A model generated the notes under the pieces. That model ran no database searches. It had not been told where the DNA came from and was given only the letters and a program-made list of their open reading frames with translations. Below, piece after piece: positions 42,145 to 52,869 of a stretch of DNA of 64,000 nt (the stretch's first letter is position 1; each line of letters opens with the position of its first letter). Source of the DNA: JAEUIG01 sp046349775 (GTDB lineage: Bacteria > Planctomycetota > Planctomycetia > Planctomycetales > Planctomycetaceae); contig JAXMBS010000010.1 of NCBI GenBank assembly GCA_046349775.1, forward strand, positions 37,601-101,600. The letters are read 5' to 3'. The position numbers and the translations under genes were made by a program.

Positions 42145-43607
42145 TCCTGCCTCAAAGCGCCACCGTCGTCGCTGACCCGCTGGATGCCGCTCAGCCCTCT
42201 GCGGACGAGCTTGCCCAGCGCCCTGCTGGCGGCGGGAGAGCGACGTTGGGTCGGGAACAAGACGAAGAGGAATCGTTCCCGACACCCGCCCGAAGGGGCC
42301 GCGGTGCAGCGATGATGGCGCCGCCAGCCCGCATGATGATGGGCGGCATGGGCATGGCAGGGAGAGACAACGACGAAGATGGGTCAATGAGGGGCGTCGC
42401 CACCGCTATTCCCCGCACTGCATTCCAGGGCCTCGCCGTGATCGAACTCCTCGGCAACGATGACGGCTCGCTCAACGACATACGCTGGTTCACGGAATCG
42501 CTCGGCACGGGCGAAGACGCCTTCACGAAACTCGCCGAACGAGTCACGGAATTCGCCAGCCGGAGTGCACAGGGAATCACCGTAAACGTCCCGGCCGGAA
42601 CCGACCGGGTGGCTGTGGGATTCGGACTGCGCATAGCGAATGAAGACGACAATCCATTCGTCGCGCCGAGAACTGACGGTGGAGGGGCACGTTCGGCTGC
42701 CCTAATGTTCGGCACTCAAGGCAACGTACAACTCGCCGCCCAGGTCACGGCCAGCGGCAACTTGCGCTACGAGCACGTCGCCCGTGTCGTCGCGCTCTGC
42801 CAGCCACACGTCCAGCGCGTGATCCTCGCCGAGCCGAACCTGACGTCGCAGATCACCCTCACCCTCGGCTTCGTCCGCGACGGCAGCGGCAAGCAGATTT
42901 CATCCTCGCCGGTGCTGATCTGGAACAATGCCGTTACGCCGGTGGTCACGCCCGCCCCCACGGTAAACGACGACTTCGGCGGCAGTGCAGTCGTCGCTGG
43001 ATACTCGGACCCGCACGACGAGATCGTCACCGTCGAACAACTGACAGGTAAGCTCCTCCAGTGGCGACAAATACGAACCGATGAAGACGCGCCGAAAACT
43101 CTGACCACCACGATCCGCGCCGACACCGGCGTCGATCCCAAGCTCGTCGAGCAGGTCGTGCAGGTCACGCTGCCCGCCGGGGTGGAACGGGTGATTTTGC
43201 AGCCGCTGGGGCAACCGCAGGAAGTGAAGGCGGTCATTCTCGAGTACTCGCAGTCGGGCAATGAGACTCGTGTCGTCGTTTCCATTGGAGCCGATGACGG
43301 TCTGCAAGTTGGAACTCGGCTGACCTGCCAGACCAAAGTACTTGGCATCGTCGAGGAGAAAAGCGGCCCAGTGCCCGTTGAGCACTACGAAGCAGGGATT
43401 CTCCGGGTGCTTGAGCTGCAGCCCGATAAGGCGACATGCCTGCTGGAACTGGGAGGGGGCCGCCCCGACGTCGGATCGGAAGTCAGACTTCAAGCGACGC
43501 CTGCCGCCGAGCAAGCGCCGGCCGTCGAACCAGCGGAGGCAGACAACCAGCCGGAAGATTTTCAGCCGCCGCAAGCGCCCGTCGCGAACGACGACAAGCC
43601 GATTTGA
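42141..43607 (+). CDS. Secreted or envelope protein linked to the BlaI operon
   Basis: 488 residues from ATG 42141; the frame is open from 41874, but that stretch is Arg-rich and unlikely. A Gly/Met-rich segment (MMAPPARMMMGGMGMAGRD) is followed by beta-rich sequence. The final third, VVSIGADDGLQVGTRLTCQTKVLGIVEEKSG to KATCLLELGGGRPDVGSEVRL, resembles a small beta-barrel domain common in planctomycete proteins (GxDDGLxVG). The last 40 residues are acidic and Gln/Pro-rich. The exported nature is inferred from the leader at 41745. It follows blaI and blaR1 on the same strand and may be the gene that this operon controls. No function can be assigned. Confidence 0.72.
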   Translation: MILPQSATVVADPLDAAQPSADELAQRPAGGGRATLGREQDEEESFPTPARRGRGAAMMAPPARMMMGGMGMAGRDNDEDGSMRGVATAIPRTAFQGLAVIELLGNDDGSLNDIRWFTESLGTGEDAFTKLAERVTEFASRSAQGITVNVPAGTDRVAVGFGLRIANEDDNPFVAPRTDGGGARSAALMFGTQGNVQLAAQVTASGNLRYEHVARVVALCQPHVQRVILAEPNLTSQITLTLGFVRDGSGKQISSSPVLIWNNAVTPVVTPAPTVNDDFGGSAVVAGYSDPHDEIVTVEQLTGKLLQWRQIRTDEDAPKTLTTTIRADTGVDPKLVEQVVQVTLPAGVERVILQPLGQPQEVKAVILEYSQSGNETRVVVSIGADDGLQVGTRLTCQTKVLGIVEEKSGPVPVEHYEAGILRVLELQPDKATCLLELGGGRPDVGSEVRLQATPAAEQAPAVEPAEADNQPEDFQPPQAPVANDDKPI

Positions 43608-43977
43608 CGCGGACGGCGTGAATACTCAGCGAAAGGGATTTGAACCACAACGGCACAACGGACACGACGCAAAAGACCCTTCTTTCTCGTTGTGCTCGTC
43701 GTGTCGTTGTGGTTCCTCCTTGGGCGGGCGAGGCTCCCGCCGAGCCGCTCGTGTGCGAAGGCTGTCTATAGCAACGAAGTGGCACACGACTTGCGCTCGG
43801 AACAATACACTTCGTCCGAGGTTCTCTCTCTGAGAGGCGGTTGAAAGATTGTGCGCTCGGCAACGCGCGCGGCTCGGCAGGAGCCGCGCCGGTTAGCAAG
43901 CGAATGGGGATCGTTTCGCTCCCTTACGGTCGCGGCTCGTCTCGTGGTGTTGTGTCAGTGTGACTACCGACGCCGCG
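43608..43977. other. Intergenic region with two repeat families
   Basis: 370 bases between convergent genes, with no gene seen. It holds the hairpin at 43643-43714, then a half copy of the GGCGAGGCTCCCGCCGAGCC family (about 43723-43747) followed by CGCTCGTGTGC, and GGCTCGGCAGGAGCCG near 43877-43892, the complement of the same core. Confidence 0.6.
43643..43714. repeat. AACCACAACG hairpin, copy 1
   Basis: AACCACAACGGCACAACGGACACGACG is complementary to the right end CGTTGTGCTCGTCGTGTCGTTGTGGTT, with several mismatches. The same element is at 45437-45508. The two copies flank the DUF1501 gene. Confidence 0.85.
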
Positions 43978-45357
43978 TCACACGAGTTCGCGGATCGGCG
44001 GGCTGCGGTCGATCAGCGACAAGAGGTCGCGCGGCAGGTCGGGGCGGGCCCGCAGAGCCGAAACATCGAACAGCGTGTGCAACACCGTTCCCAGCAGGTT
44101 TTCCGGTGTCACCGGGTCGCCGTGCGGCTCCTCGGCCTTGGACGTCGAGCGTCCGATGACTTGGCCCATCGGCAACCCGCCGCCGGCGAAGGCCAGCGTG
44201 CTCAGCCGCGGCCAGTGATCGCGGCCGCCGTGCTCGTGCACGCGCGGCGAGCGCCCGAACTCGCCGGTCAGGATGAACAGAATCCGCTCGCTCAGCCCGC
44301 GCTCGGAGACATCGTCCAGAAACGTGCTGACGGCGACGTCGACCGGCGTCCCCAGCCGCCGCATGCCGACCGGCATGTTCATCTGCGTCGGCCCGCCGTG
44401 CATGTCCCAGCCGGCGTTGTGAATCGTGACGAACCCGCAGCCTGCTTCACAGAGCCGCCGCGCCAGCAGCAACTGGTGGCCGAGCGTCGACGGCCTGTCT
44501 GTCCAGATGCCCGTCAGAAACCGTGACGTGTCGTAGCGGGCGATGAGCCGCGGGTCTTCGTCCGATAGATCGAACGCCGTCTTGGCCTGTCCCAGCAGCA
44601 GGTCCAGCGCCTGGGCATCGAAACTGCCGCCCCCGCGCGGTCCACCATCGCCTTCGAGTGCCGCACGCTGCCGGTCGAGTGCCAGCTGCAGTCCGCGCCG
44701 GTCATCCAGTCGCCCACGCGGGACGTTGAGTTCCATGTCGGATTGCAGTTCGGCATCGCCGCCGATCGCAAACGGAGCATAGCCGCCGCCGAGTTCTCCC
44801 GGCCCGGCCGCTGCCAGCAGCCGCAGCCGCTCCTTGTCGAACTGCCGATCCACCTCCGCAGCGCCGCTGTAGATCTGCCACGGAATCCCCGCAGTTGGTC
44901 GCACGAGCGCCCGCAGCCGCGCCGCGACTGAACCCATCCCCGCCTTGTGGATCGGGTTCCCGCCGCGGATCACCTGCTCGACCGCCAGCGTGTGATCGGC
45001 GATGTCGTGTGTGAACGACCGCACCACGGCCAGGCGATCCGCCCGCTCCGCCAGCCCGGTGAAGGTCCCGCCGAAGGTCACACCGGGCAGCGCCGTCGCG
45101 ATTTCGCCGGTCACACTGCGGAATTCCGCTGGCGCACTCCCCTTCGGGTCAAACGTCTCAATCTGGCTCGGCCCGCCGGTCAGAAACAGCAGGACGATCG
45201 ATTTGTCACGGAGCGGATTCTCTTTCGCCGCGGCGCGCGCCGCGAGGAGGTCGGCGAGCGTCAGCCCGCCCAGCGAGAGCGAACCGATCCGCAGGACATC
45301 GCGGCGACGGATGCCGGCGCAGTCGCGTGTCTCTGCTGCCGAGCCGATTGAAAGCAT
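43978..45357 (-). CDS. DUF1501 domain-containing exported protein
   Basis: 459 residues from ATG 45357. The leader has RRRDVLRIGSLSLGGLTLADLLA (Tat-like). Family motifs: LLFLTGGPSQIETFDPKG, FTHDIADHT, LLLARRLCEAGCGFVTIHNAGWDMHGG, and FILTGEFGRSPRVHEHGGRDHW. The frame opens 66 codons upstream, but that extension is translated from the hairpin repeat at 45437-45508 and is unlikely to be real. The gene sits alone between two copies of that hairpin, convergent with the secreted-protein gene. Confidence 0.93.
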   Translation of the reverse strand: MLSIGSAAETRDCAGIRRRDVLRIGSLSLGGLTLADLLAARAAAKENPLRDKSIVLLFLTGGPSQIETFDPKGSAPAEFRSVTGEIATALPGVTFGGTFTGLAERADRLAVVRSFTHDIADHTLAVEQVIRGGNPIHKAGMGSVAARLRALVRPTAGIPWQIYSGAAEVDRQFDKERLRLLAAAGPGELGGGYAPFAIGGDAELQSDMELNVPRGRLDDRRGLQLALDRQRAALEGDGGPRGGGSFDAQALDLLLGQAKTAFDLSDEDPRLIARYDTSRFLTGIWTDRPSTLGHQLLLARRLCEAGCGFVTIHNAGWDMHGGPTQMNMPVGMRRLGTPVDVAVSTFLDDVSERGLSERILFILTGEFGRSPRVHEHGGRDHWPRLSTLAFAGGGLPMGQVIGRSTSKAEEPHGDPVTPENLLGTVLHTLFDVSALRARPDLPRDLLSLIDRSPPIRELV

Positions 45358-45436
45358 CGCTGCCGCCTCCCGTGGCGAACCGGTAACGCATCGACATTCT
45401 CTAATGTGTCGTCTGTCATTGCAACGGCAGAGTGTG

Positions 45437-45508
45437 AACCACAACGACACGACGGACACAACGAAGAGGCCGTTCTTCTTACGTCGTGTCCGTCGTGTCG
45501 TCGTGGTT
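45437..45508. repeat. AACCACAACG hairpin, copy 2
   Basis: AACCACAACGACACGACGGAC (45437 onwards) pairs with the end GTCCGTCGTGTCGTCGTGGTT with two mismatches; the stem is about 26 bases. The pseudouridine-synthase remnant reads into it, so that protein would end in the repeat-encoded NHDDTTDTT. Confidence 0.88.
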
Positions 45509-46437
45509 ACTCTTTCCAATGAAGGCAACGAACCGCGGCGGCATTGGCGACTCAAACCGCAGCTCGCGTCCGGTCATGGGATGTTTGAACCCCGTGACGG
45601 TGGCGTGCCGCGAATCGCTTCGCCTTCCAGCGTCGATGCCGCCGTTGGCCGGGTCGTACTTGTCGTCGCCGACGACCGGGTGTCCCGCTTCGGCGAAGTG
45701 CACGCGGATCTGGTTCCGCCGGCCGGTCTCCAGTTGCACCTGCACGAGCGTCGCGCGGTCGAGCTCCTGTTCGACCCGGTAGTGCGTGACGGCGTCTTCG
45801 CCCGGCTCGTCATCGGGCACGGAAAATCGCCGCAGGTCCTTGCCGGTCCGCAGTTGACTTGATTGTTCCGGTCGGGTGCTTGAGCCGACCGGCGACAATC
45901 GCGACGTAGACCCGTTCGACCGTGTTCTCGAACTGGTGCTCGGAGCCCCTCGATGGCCAGCAGGTGCGGGTGCTTGGCGAACACCAGTAGTCCCGACGTT
46001 CCCCGATCCAGCCGATGCACCGCGATCGCCCGCCCCCGTCGGCGTTTTGCGCAACGTGCTCGGCCGTGGCAGGTCCAGCGTATTGGTCTCGCCGGCGCCG
46101 GTGGTGAACACTGAGCACCCCGGCCGCCTTATCGACGACCAGGATATCTTCGTCCTCGTGAATCAGCTTGTACTCGCCCGCACTCGTTCGGGCGGCGGCG
46201 CGTGATAGCGTCGATGCGAATCATGCCGACCCGCACGACATCGCCGCCGCCGACCATTTCGCCCGGATTCAGACACTCGGCATCGTTGCGGGAGACGCAC
46301 CGATGGTGAAACAGGCCTTTGATATCGTCACGCGCGAACGACCGGTCAGCACCTGCACGATCCGGATCGATCCGTCCGGCTTCGGCGACGGTTCGCTGCA
46401 CATCCACGATCGGCATACGACTCCACCGCTTAGTCAC
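45479..46437 (-). pseudogene. RluA-family pseudouridine synthase gene, multiply frameshifted
   Basis: Read from 46437 downwards, pieces in three frames make a complete RluA/RluD-type enzyme. An S4-like RNA-binding part (DDIKGLFHHRCVSRNDAE) starts at GTG 46437. Then come IHEDEDILVVDKAAGVLSV, the catalytic HRLDRGTSGLLVFAKHP (conserved aspartate), ENTVERVYVAIVAGRLKHPTG, and QVQLETGRRNQIRVHFAEAGHPVVGDDKY to FKHPMTGRELRFESPMPPRF. At least five shifts are required. All catalytic sequence is preserved, which is unusual for an old pseudogene and points to base-calling errors. The start overlaps the stop of the upstream gene (GTGA). Confidence 0.85.
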
Positions 46438-46728
46438 GCATCACAGAAGTCGGGCGGCACATATTTGCCGTCCGGCCAACGCCGGCGTCCCCAGTTCTCG
46501 AACCAGCGCGGATACCGGCGCGCCCGCCGCGAGAGCCGCATGGCCCGGAGAGCAGCATCGCCCAGGAACTCCAGCGTCAAATCGCCCGTGTTTCGCGCCG
46601 ATCCAGCCCGCGCGAATCGTCAGCACAGCAAAGGCGATCAATGCGATCGGATACGACAGCACGTGCAGCACCGCCAGTACGCGGACATACAGCGGCCAGG
46701 GATTGGGTTCGTTGTTGGTCAATGGCAA
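46434..46728 (-). pseudogene. Small membrane protein gene with one frameshift
   Basis: MPLTNNEPNPWPLYVRVLAVLHVLSYPIALIAFAVL begins with a hydrophobic segment or two and runs to about residue 45. After a one-base shift near 46610 the sequence continues as LTLEFLGDAALRAMRLSRR, ARRYPRWFENWGRRRWPDGKYVPPDFCDA and a TGA at 46434-46436. The repaired protein is about 97 residues. The stop overlaps the pseudouridine synthase GTG, indicating coupling. I do not recognise the family. Its first codons lie inside the word repeat at 46711-46833. Confidence 0.65.
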
Positions 46729-46817
46729 AGGGTTAATGGTTAATCGTTAACTGCCGGAAAGCAGATTGTGCCTGTGACGCCATCGATTGCGACTTCCAAT
46801 TGACCATTGACCATTAA

Positions 46818-46833
<16 letters not shown>
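46711..46833. repeat. AT-rich word hairpin between two genes
   Basis: GGTCAATGGCAAAGGGTTAATGGTTAATCG (left) is complementary to TTGACCATTGACCATTAACTATTGACCATTAACC (right). The right arm encodes the last residues and stop of 6-phosphogluconate dehydrogenase (VNGQ), and the left arm encodes the first residues of the gene at 46434-46728, so the repeat has been domesticated at both ends. Confidence 0.75.
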
Positions 46834-48284
<1,451 letters not shown>

Positions 48285-48350
48285 GACGAGTGGGTAGTTG
48301 TTAGTGGGTAGTGTGTAGCCGTTGAGCGAGGAGCCGCAGGCAACCGCGTT

Positions 48351-48932
48351 TCATAGATCTGCGAACACATCCTTGACAGTGACTTTCAGTCCCGGCAAAT
48401 GCGGATCACCGATGAGATCTTCATCGCCGGAGAACATTTCCGGAGTCGCATCCGGCCGATGGACCACCACCGTCCGAAAATGCGGGTCGACAATCCACAC
48501 CAGCGGCACGCCGGCGGTGAGATAGTCGCTGACTTTTTCCTGAATATGTTCCAGCATGTCGCTCGGCGAGAGAATCTCCACCGCCTGGAGTGGAGCACAA
48601 GTAAACAGCGTGGTCTTGTCTTCCAATTTGGGAATTGCATTTTGCTGGAACACGGCGACATCCGTCCCGACGATCGTGTCCGGCTTTCGTCGCAAGAAAC
48701 TGCCCGCTTCCCCGGATGCAATCCGAAATCCACCAGACTTGCGCGTTCGACACCATTGCTTCAAAATGTCCACGACATTCGATTCGACGGTACTGTGGAA
48801 CCAGCTTCGCCTCGTCATGGGCACCTCATACACGCGACCGCTGATCAGCATCCGCTCGACGTTTGGATCGTCGGGCAATGCCAGAAACTCTTCCGCCGTC
48901 ATCAGCTTGTCAGTGGCAGTCGTGACCGACAT
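48351..48932 (-). CDS. Uma2 family (DUF820) predicted endonuclease-fold protein
   Basis: 193 residues from ATG 48932, with GGGAGCGG upstream. N-terminal MTAEEFLALPDDPNVERMLISGRVYE, then TVESNVVDILKQWCRT, DTIVGTDVAVFQQNAIP, LQAVEILSPSD and VPLVWIVDPHFRTVVVHRPDAT. The D...ExL pattern of the restriction-endonuclease-like core is present (TDVAVF with D as metal ligand, then AVEILSPS where a lysine is usual). The family is abundant in cyanobacteria and planctomycetes; function uncertain. The frame is open far upstream but that part is antisense-like. A terminator separates it from the SPFH gene. Confidence 0.88.
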   Translation of the reverse strand: MSVTTATDKLMTAEEFLALPDDPNVERMLISGRVYEVPMTRRSWFHSTVESNVVDILKQWCRTRKSGGFRIASGEAGSFLRRKPDTIVGTDVAVFQQNAIPKLEDKTTLFTCAPLQAVEILSPSDMLEHIQEKVSDYLTAGVPLVWIVDPHFRTVVVHRPDATPEMFSGDEDLIGDPHLPGLKVTVKDVFADL

Positions 48933-48999
48933 CGTTCCGCTCCCTTGAATTGAGTCCGCGATCGTATTGTAGCGGACACTCCAAGCCTCGCGAACAATC

Positions 49000-49037
49000 A
49001 AAAAAGCGTCCCGGACGCTCACTGCGTCCGGGACGCT
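49000..49037 (-). terminator. Rho-independent terminator of the SPFH gene
   Basis: On the minus strand GCGTCCCGGACGC, a TGA-type loop, and GCGTCCGGGACGC form a perfect 13-base stem (49006-49018 with 49024-49036), followed by six Ts (49005-49000). It lies 20 bases after the stop of the SPFH gene. The stem is nearly identical to the terminator at 37541-37578. Confidence 0.9.
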
Positions 49038-49057
49038 CGAAGATGCGGGCTCAACGG

Positions 49058-51325
49058 TCATCGGCGGAGCGCGGTCACGCCGTTCGTTTCGACGCCATTG
49101 TCGTCCACGATCATCGACTCCATCACCGGCGTCGCCAGCTTGTCGCTGAATTCCTTGAGCCGCGCCAGCTCCGGCGAGTCCTGGAACGTGAATCCCGATT
49201 TCTCGCCGACCAGCAGGCTCAAGAGCGTGCCGACCAGTCCGTGGCCGTTCGCACCGTTGCCGTTGTGGCCGTCTCCGCTCACAAACAGACGCTCCGGCAC
49301 CAGCGGCTGCTCGCTCTCGGACAGTTCCTCGGCGACACGCGCCGCGGCGTACAGCCGCGGATCGCCATAGGCGCTGACCTTGCGCAGCAGCACTGAAGCT
49401 TCCGCCAGACCCACCTGCAGCGCGCGACGGCTCTCGCCTTTGCCCGCCAGCAGTTGCTTCTGACATTCCGCTTCGGCCAGCACGACATTCTGCTCCGCCT
49501 GCCGGCGCGATCGCGCCAGTTCGGCGTCGGCGACCACCACCGTCTGCTCCGCCTGCTTGCGGGCGCGGACGAGCTCCGCTTCCGCCTGGCTTTCGGAGAT
49601 CTGCACCTGGACACGCTGGTTGGTGAGTTGGATCTGCATCTGGGCCTGTGCCTGCGCTTCGTTCAGCGCCCGCAGCTTCTCCGCCGCGACACGCTGCCGC
49701 TCGTAGGTTTCCAACTGCTCGACCGACAACTGCCTCAATCGCAACTGCTCCAGCAGCTGTTCGATCTTGCCGCTGCCTTCTTCGGTCGCCGGCTTGCCGA
49801 TCAGCACGTCCACGCATTCGATGTCGAATTCGTGGAACCGCCGGCGCAACTCCTCCCGCGCTTCCTGCTGAATTACGTCACGTTCATGCAGCAGTTCCAG
49901 CATCGTCTTCTTGTGAGCCACGTCACGGAAAAACGCACTCAGCAGCGGATCGAGGGTCTGGGTGATCAGTTTCTTGACGTCTCCGAATCGTTGAATGACG
50001 CTCGGCGCACGCTGGTAGTCGATGTGCACCACCACTGAGAGCGGCAGCAACGGTTCATACGCGTCCTTGGTAACAAGGTCGATTGAACGCAGAGTTTCGT
50101 CATACTTGTGTGTTTCCGTCCGGCCGGTGATCCAGTGCAGGACGAAGTTCGTCGTCGGCACCAGCACCACGCAGCCGGCCTGAGTGTTAAACGGATACTT
50201 GCCCGGACCGAGCGGACGTTCCCACACACCGCGCTCCCCTTCGGCGACCAGTTCGCCGTGACGGAACGCATCGCCGGACCGGTCGCGGCCGTGCCGACCG
50301 AAATAGCTGACGACGACGCCCACATGGCCGATCGGCACCAGCGTTTTCGGAATCAGCTTCACCGTCGCGAACCATCGGTTGATGAAATACGTACCGTCGG
50401 TCAACGGCACATACTGGCAACCGCGTCGTCCGCCTGCCCACAGGAACGCCTCCGGGTCCTGGTAGTTGTTGTGATATCCCTGCGCTTCGACATGGGTTCC
50501 GGCCGGCGGCGCGATGATCTCACCCGGCTCCAGCGACGGGCCGTCGTGGACGGTCACGATGCCGATCGAGTCGACCATCACCTCAGTGTCGTTGATCGGG
50601 TCCACGGCCTTCACCTGCCGGCCGACGACGACCGGATCGAAGCCGCGAATGTCGGTCAGTTCCTGGCTCCATTTCTGAACGACCGCCCGTTCCTGCGCCG
50701 TTTGCAGACGCGGCAGCGCAAACAGCGCGTCCTCCGTCATCACGACAAACAGGGCCGGGTTGATCGCATATACGCCTTCGCGCAGGATCGCCCGCTGGCG
50801 ACCGCGCTGTCCTAGTAACACCTCGTCCTTCTCATTCGTGATGCCGTTCAGGAACGCCCGCGCGTCCTGGAACTGGTTGCAGTCAATCACCCGACCCAGG
50901 GTCTGCTGCGGCGGCAGCGGTTGGCCGTCACGCGCGTAGACGTACCCGATTTTCCCCTGCGGGATCGTCACCAGCCGCGTCACGTGCACCGCATGCTGCC
51001 ACCGCCACAGGCCCAGGTGGATGCCACCGCGCAACAGGTCGGCCTGGAAGCCGGCCTCACCGTCGAGGGCGACAATCTGCCCCTCCGGCACTGAACCGTT
51101 GAACGACCACAGCTTCTCCACGACGCCCACCGCATTGTTTGGAATGCGGCGCATTGTCAGCCAGCAGCCAAACCCGACGAGCAGTAACAGCATCATCAGG
51201 CCCATCGCGGCGCTGAACAGCGGCTTCGCCGCCGGAAACTCCGCCATGAAGGTCTGCGCCGCCATCACACCGTCGGCCAGCGACAACGGAACCTGCAACC
51301 CGCACATCTGGAACAGGAGCAACAT
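49058..51325 (-). CDS. SPFH/Band 7 domain membrane protein
   Basis: 755 residues from ATG 51325, preceded by AAGGAGGA. There are two hydrophobic segments at the N-terminus (MLLLFQMCGLQVPLSLADGV, and AMGLMMLLLLVGFGCWLTM), after which RRIPNNAVGVVEKLWSFNGSVPEG starts the first SPFH-like part. The middle holds further beta-rich Band 7-type repeats (IGHVGVVVSYFGRHG, RAFLNGITNEKDEVLLGQRG). Residues of about 540-720 are a long heptad helix (QLTNQRVQVQISESQAEAELVRARKQAEQ), as in flotillins. Such proteins scaffold membrane domains. The frame opens earlier at 51454 but the start used has the ribosome site. Confidence 0.88.
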   Translation of the reverse strand: MLLLFQMCGLQVPLSLADGVMAAQTFMAEFPAAKPLFSAAMGLMMLLLLVGFGCWLTMRRIPNNAVGVVEKLWSFNGSVPEGQIVALDGEAGFQADLLRGGIHLGLWRWQHAVHVTRLVTIPQGKIGYVYARDGQPLPPQQTLGRVIDCNQFQDARAFLNGITNEKDEVLLGQRGRQRAILREGVYAINPALFVVMTEDALFALPRLQTAQERAVVQKWSQELTDIRGFDPVVVGRQVKAVDPINDTEVMVDSIGIVTVHDGPSLEPGEIIAPPAGTHVEAQGYHNNYQDPEAFLWAGGRRGCQYVPLTDGTYFINRWFATVKLIPKTLVPIGHVGVVVSYFGRHGRDRSGDAFRHGELVAEGERGVWERPLGPGKYPFNTQAGCVVLVPTTNFVLHWITGRTETHKYDETLRSIDLVTKDAYEPLLPLSVVVHIDYQRAPSVIQRFGDVKKLITQTLDPLLSAFFRDVAHKKTMLELLHERDVIQQEAREELRRRFHEFDIECVDVLIGKPATEEGSGKIEQLLEQLRLRQLSVEQLETYERQRVAAEKLRALNEAQAQAQMQIQLTNQRVQVQISESQAEAELVRARKQAEQTVVVADAELARSRRQAEQNVVLAEAECQKQLLAGKGESRRALQVGLAEASVLLRKVSAYGDPRLYAAARVAEELSESEQPLVPERLFVSGDGHNGNGANGHGLVGTLLSLLVGEKSGFTFQDSPELARLKEFSDKLATPVMESMIVDDNGVETNGVTALRR

Positions 51326-52021
51326 GGCAATTCCTCCTTGGGGGTGTGACACCGCATGGACGATGATCGCAGCCCGGATCGCGAGCGCACTTGAGCCCCC
51401 ACTGACGGCCGTCCGTGTGGGCTTATCGGGTGCCACTGGCTCTGCCAGTGCCAATGAGCAAGGGGCTCAGTTGGAGAACACGGGCAAAGCCCGTGGCACC
51501 CCGCGTGTTGTTTGCGTTCAGCCGCAGCGCGGCCGACCTGCGATCAGCGTCCCCGGCATCGTGACACCCCAACCGTGTGGACAGGGCTCATCGCCGCGAG
51601 GTGATCGCGCGAGAATGCCCTTTCAAATCTGGCCGAAACGACACGTTTCGACCGCCGGCGAGGTGAGCTGTCGGGCTAGGGCTTGAAAGTACCCCGAATC
51701 GCACGCGCGACTCTGCGCCCCAAGGACTGCATCGCAATCCACATTTGGGTCCCCCGCTTCGACTCCGATCGAGGAGCCGAATTAGGCTGCGGAGGAAATT
51801 ATACCATTTCTGCAGGACACTGCCGTTCGCACTATGCCGATTGTGTCAGAACGTGGATTCGCCACGAGAGTTGCGTCAAAGCGATTTTCGTTGCAGCGAA
51901 GCCGTTAGATGTCGCACCGCCTGGTTCCGCTCGGCGATTGCGCACTTGGCATTCAATTCCTCATTCGACATTTGGTCATTCCACCATTCTCCCACGTGTT
52001 ATCGGCTCTCAGCTTTCCCCT
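51326..52021. other. Gene-poor 696-base region
   Basis: No protein gene supported: the longer frames are Arg/Ser-rich shadows. It contains the composite repeat at 51428-51503, the perfect palindrome CGAAACG-ACA-CGTTTCG (about 51636-51652), and GAATG-class words near 51947-51990 (CATTCAATTCCTCATTCGACATTTGGTCATTC). It includes the probable promoter region of the SPFH gene. Confidence 0.55.
51428..51503. repeat. Composite palindromic repeat, copy 2 (reverse)
   Basis: CACTGGC-TCT-GCCAGTG (51434-51450) and CACGGGC-AAA-GCCCGTG (51479-51495), bounded by GGTGCC and GGCACC. Inverted relative to 39985-40058; the two palindromes are conserved and the middle is not. Confidence 0.88.
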
Positions 52022-52705
52022 TCAACTCGGCGGCGCCGAGAGTGCATCAATCACGGCCCGGTCCGACCCGTCCCCCTCAAACAGCTTGCGGTTCCGCGGC
52101 GTCAGCAGATAGCCGATGCACGTCGCGTACGCTGCACACTTCAAGAACGCCCAGCCGAAAATGAACGCAAACCCGATCGCTGCACCGGCCTGCATGGCAC
52201 TGGAGGTCATGGCTCGGGCACCCGGCGGAGCGCTGCCGGGCACAGTTAACATGGCCTGATTCATCTGCTGCACCATAATTGCCTGCGTGTCGTGCTGCGT
52301 CGCATAGCCAATATACGATGCGATCAACGCATGCAGAATGCCGGCCGAGAACCCGGCAATCATCCACAAGTGCGCCCGAGGCTTCAGGTTGAGTCCTCTG
52401 ATTCCACCGAAAATCAAACCCACGACGGCCGCTGCGGAAACGAACATGGCGGCCACGCCAGGCACGATCCATTTGTTCTGGACTTTGACCAGTTCATTCA
52501 TCATCGCTTCATTCTGCTTCTGCATCTGCTGCAACTGCGGCGTTTGCGGGGCGCCGGACATGACGGTCTTCTGAAAATCCTGGCTCAATTTCATAATCGT
52601 CGACCGAAACATCAGGCCACCGCATCCTGCGACGACGGCGAAGCCCCCAAGTACTCCGACGATCAGCGAAATAATGCACACTGCTGTCAGCCCGGCGGGA
52701 CGCAT
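52022..52705 (-). CDS. Hypothetical membrane protein
   Basis: 227 residues. Hydrophobic segments at 5-35 (VCIISLIVGVLGGFAVVAGCGGLMF), 85-105, 115-135 and 180-205. Between the first two lies a Gln/Met-rich stretch (QTPQLQQMQKQNEAMMNELVKVQN), probably extracytoplasmic and helical. No catalytic motif and no recognised family. ATG 52705 is used. It is divergent from rimO. Confidence 0.65.
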   Translation of the reverse strand: MRPAGLTAVCIISLIVGVLGGFAVVAGCGGLMFRSTIMKLSQDFQKTVMSGAPQTPQLQQMQKQNEAMMNELVKVQNKWIVPGVAAMFVSAAAVVGLIFGGIRGLNLKPRAHLWMIAGFSAGILHALIASYIGYATQHDTQAIMVQQMNQAMLTVPGSAPPGARAMTSSAMQAGAAIGFAFIFGWAFLKCAAYATCIGYLLTPRNRKLFEGDGSDRAVIDALSAPPS

Positions 52706-52869
52706 GGTGTTCTCCGGTTAGGGTTCCTGCTCGATCATAACCCGTGGACGGCCGAATTTCGCAAGCGGTCGCCGCCGGCCCCGGCATCGTTTAAGATCGG
52801 AGCGACTATCCGGACCGTGGCGCCAGCCATTCGCCGGATCAACCGAATTCTTACTCGCCAGCGACGCAA

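Noticed and set aside
51700..51830. Possible tRNA or other structured RNA
   Set aside because: No D-loop/T-loop signature or acceptor pairing could be found.
51683..52249. Plus-strand frame in the gene-poor region
   Set aside because: Overlaps a plausible membrane protein gene on the other strand and has no recognisable sequence.
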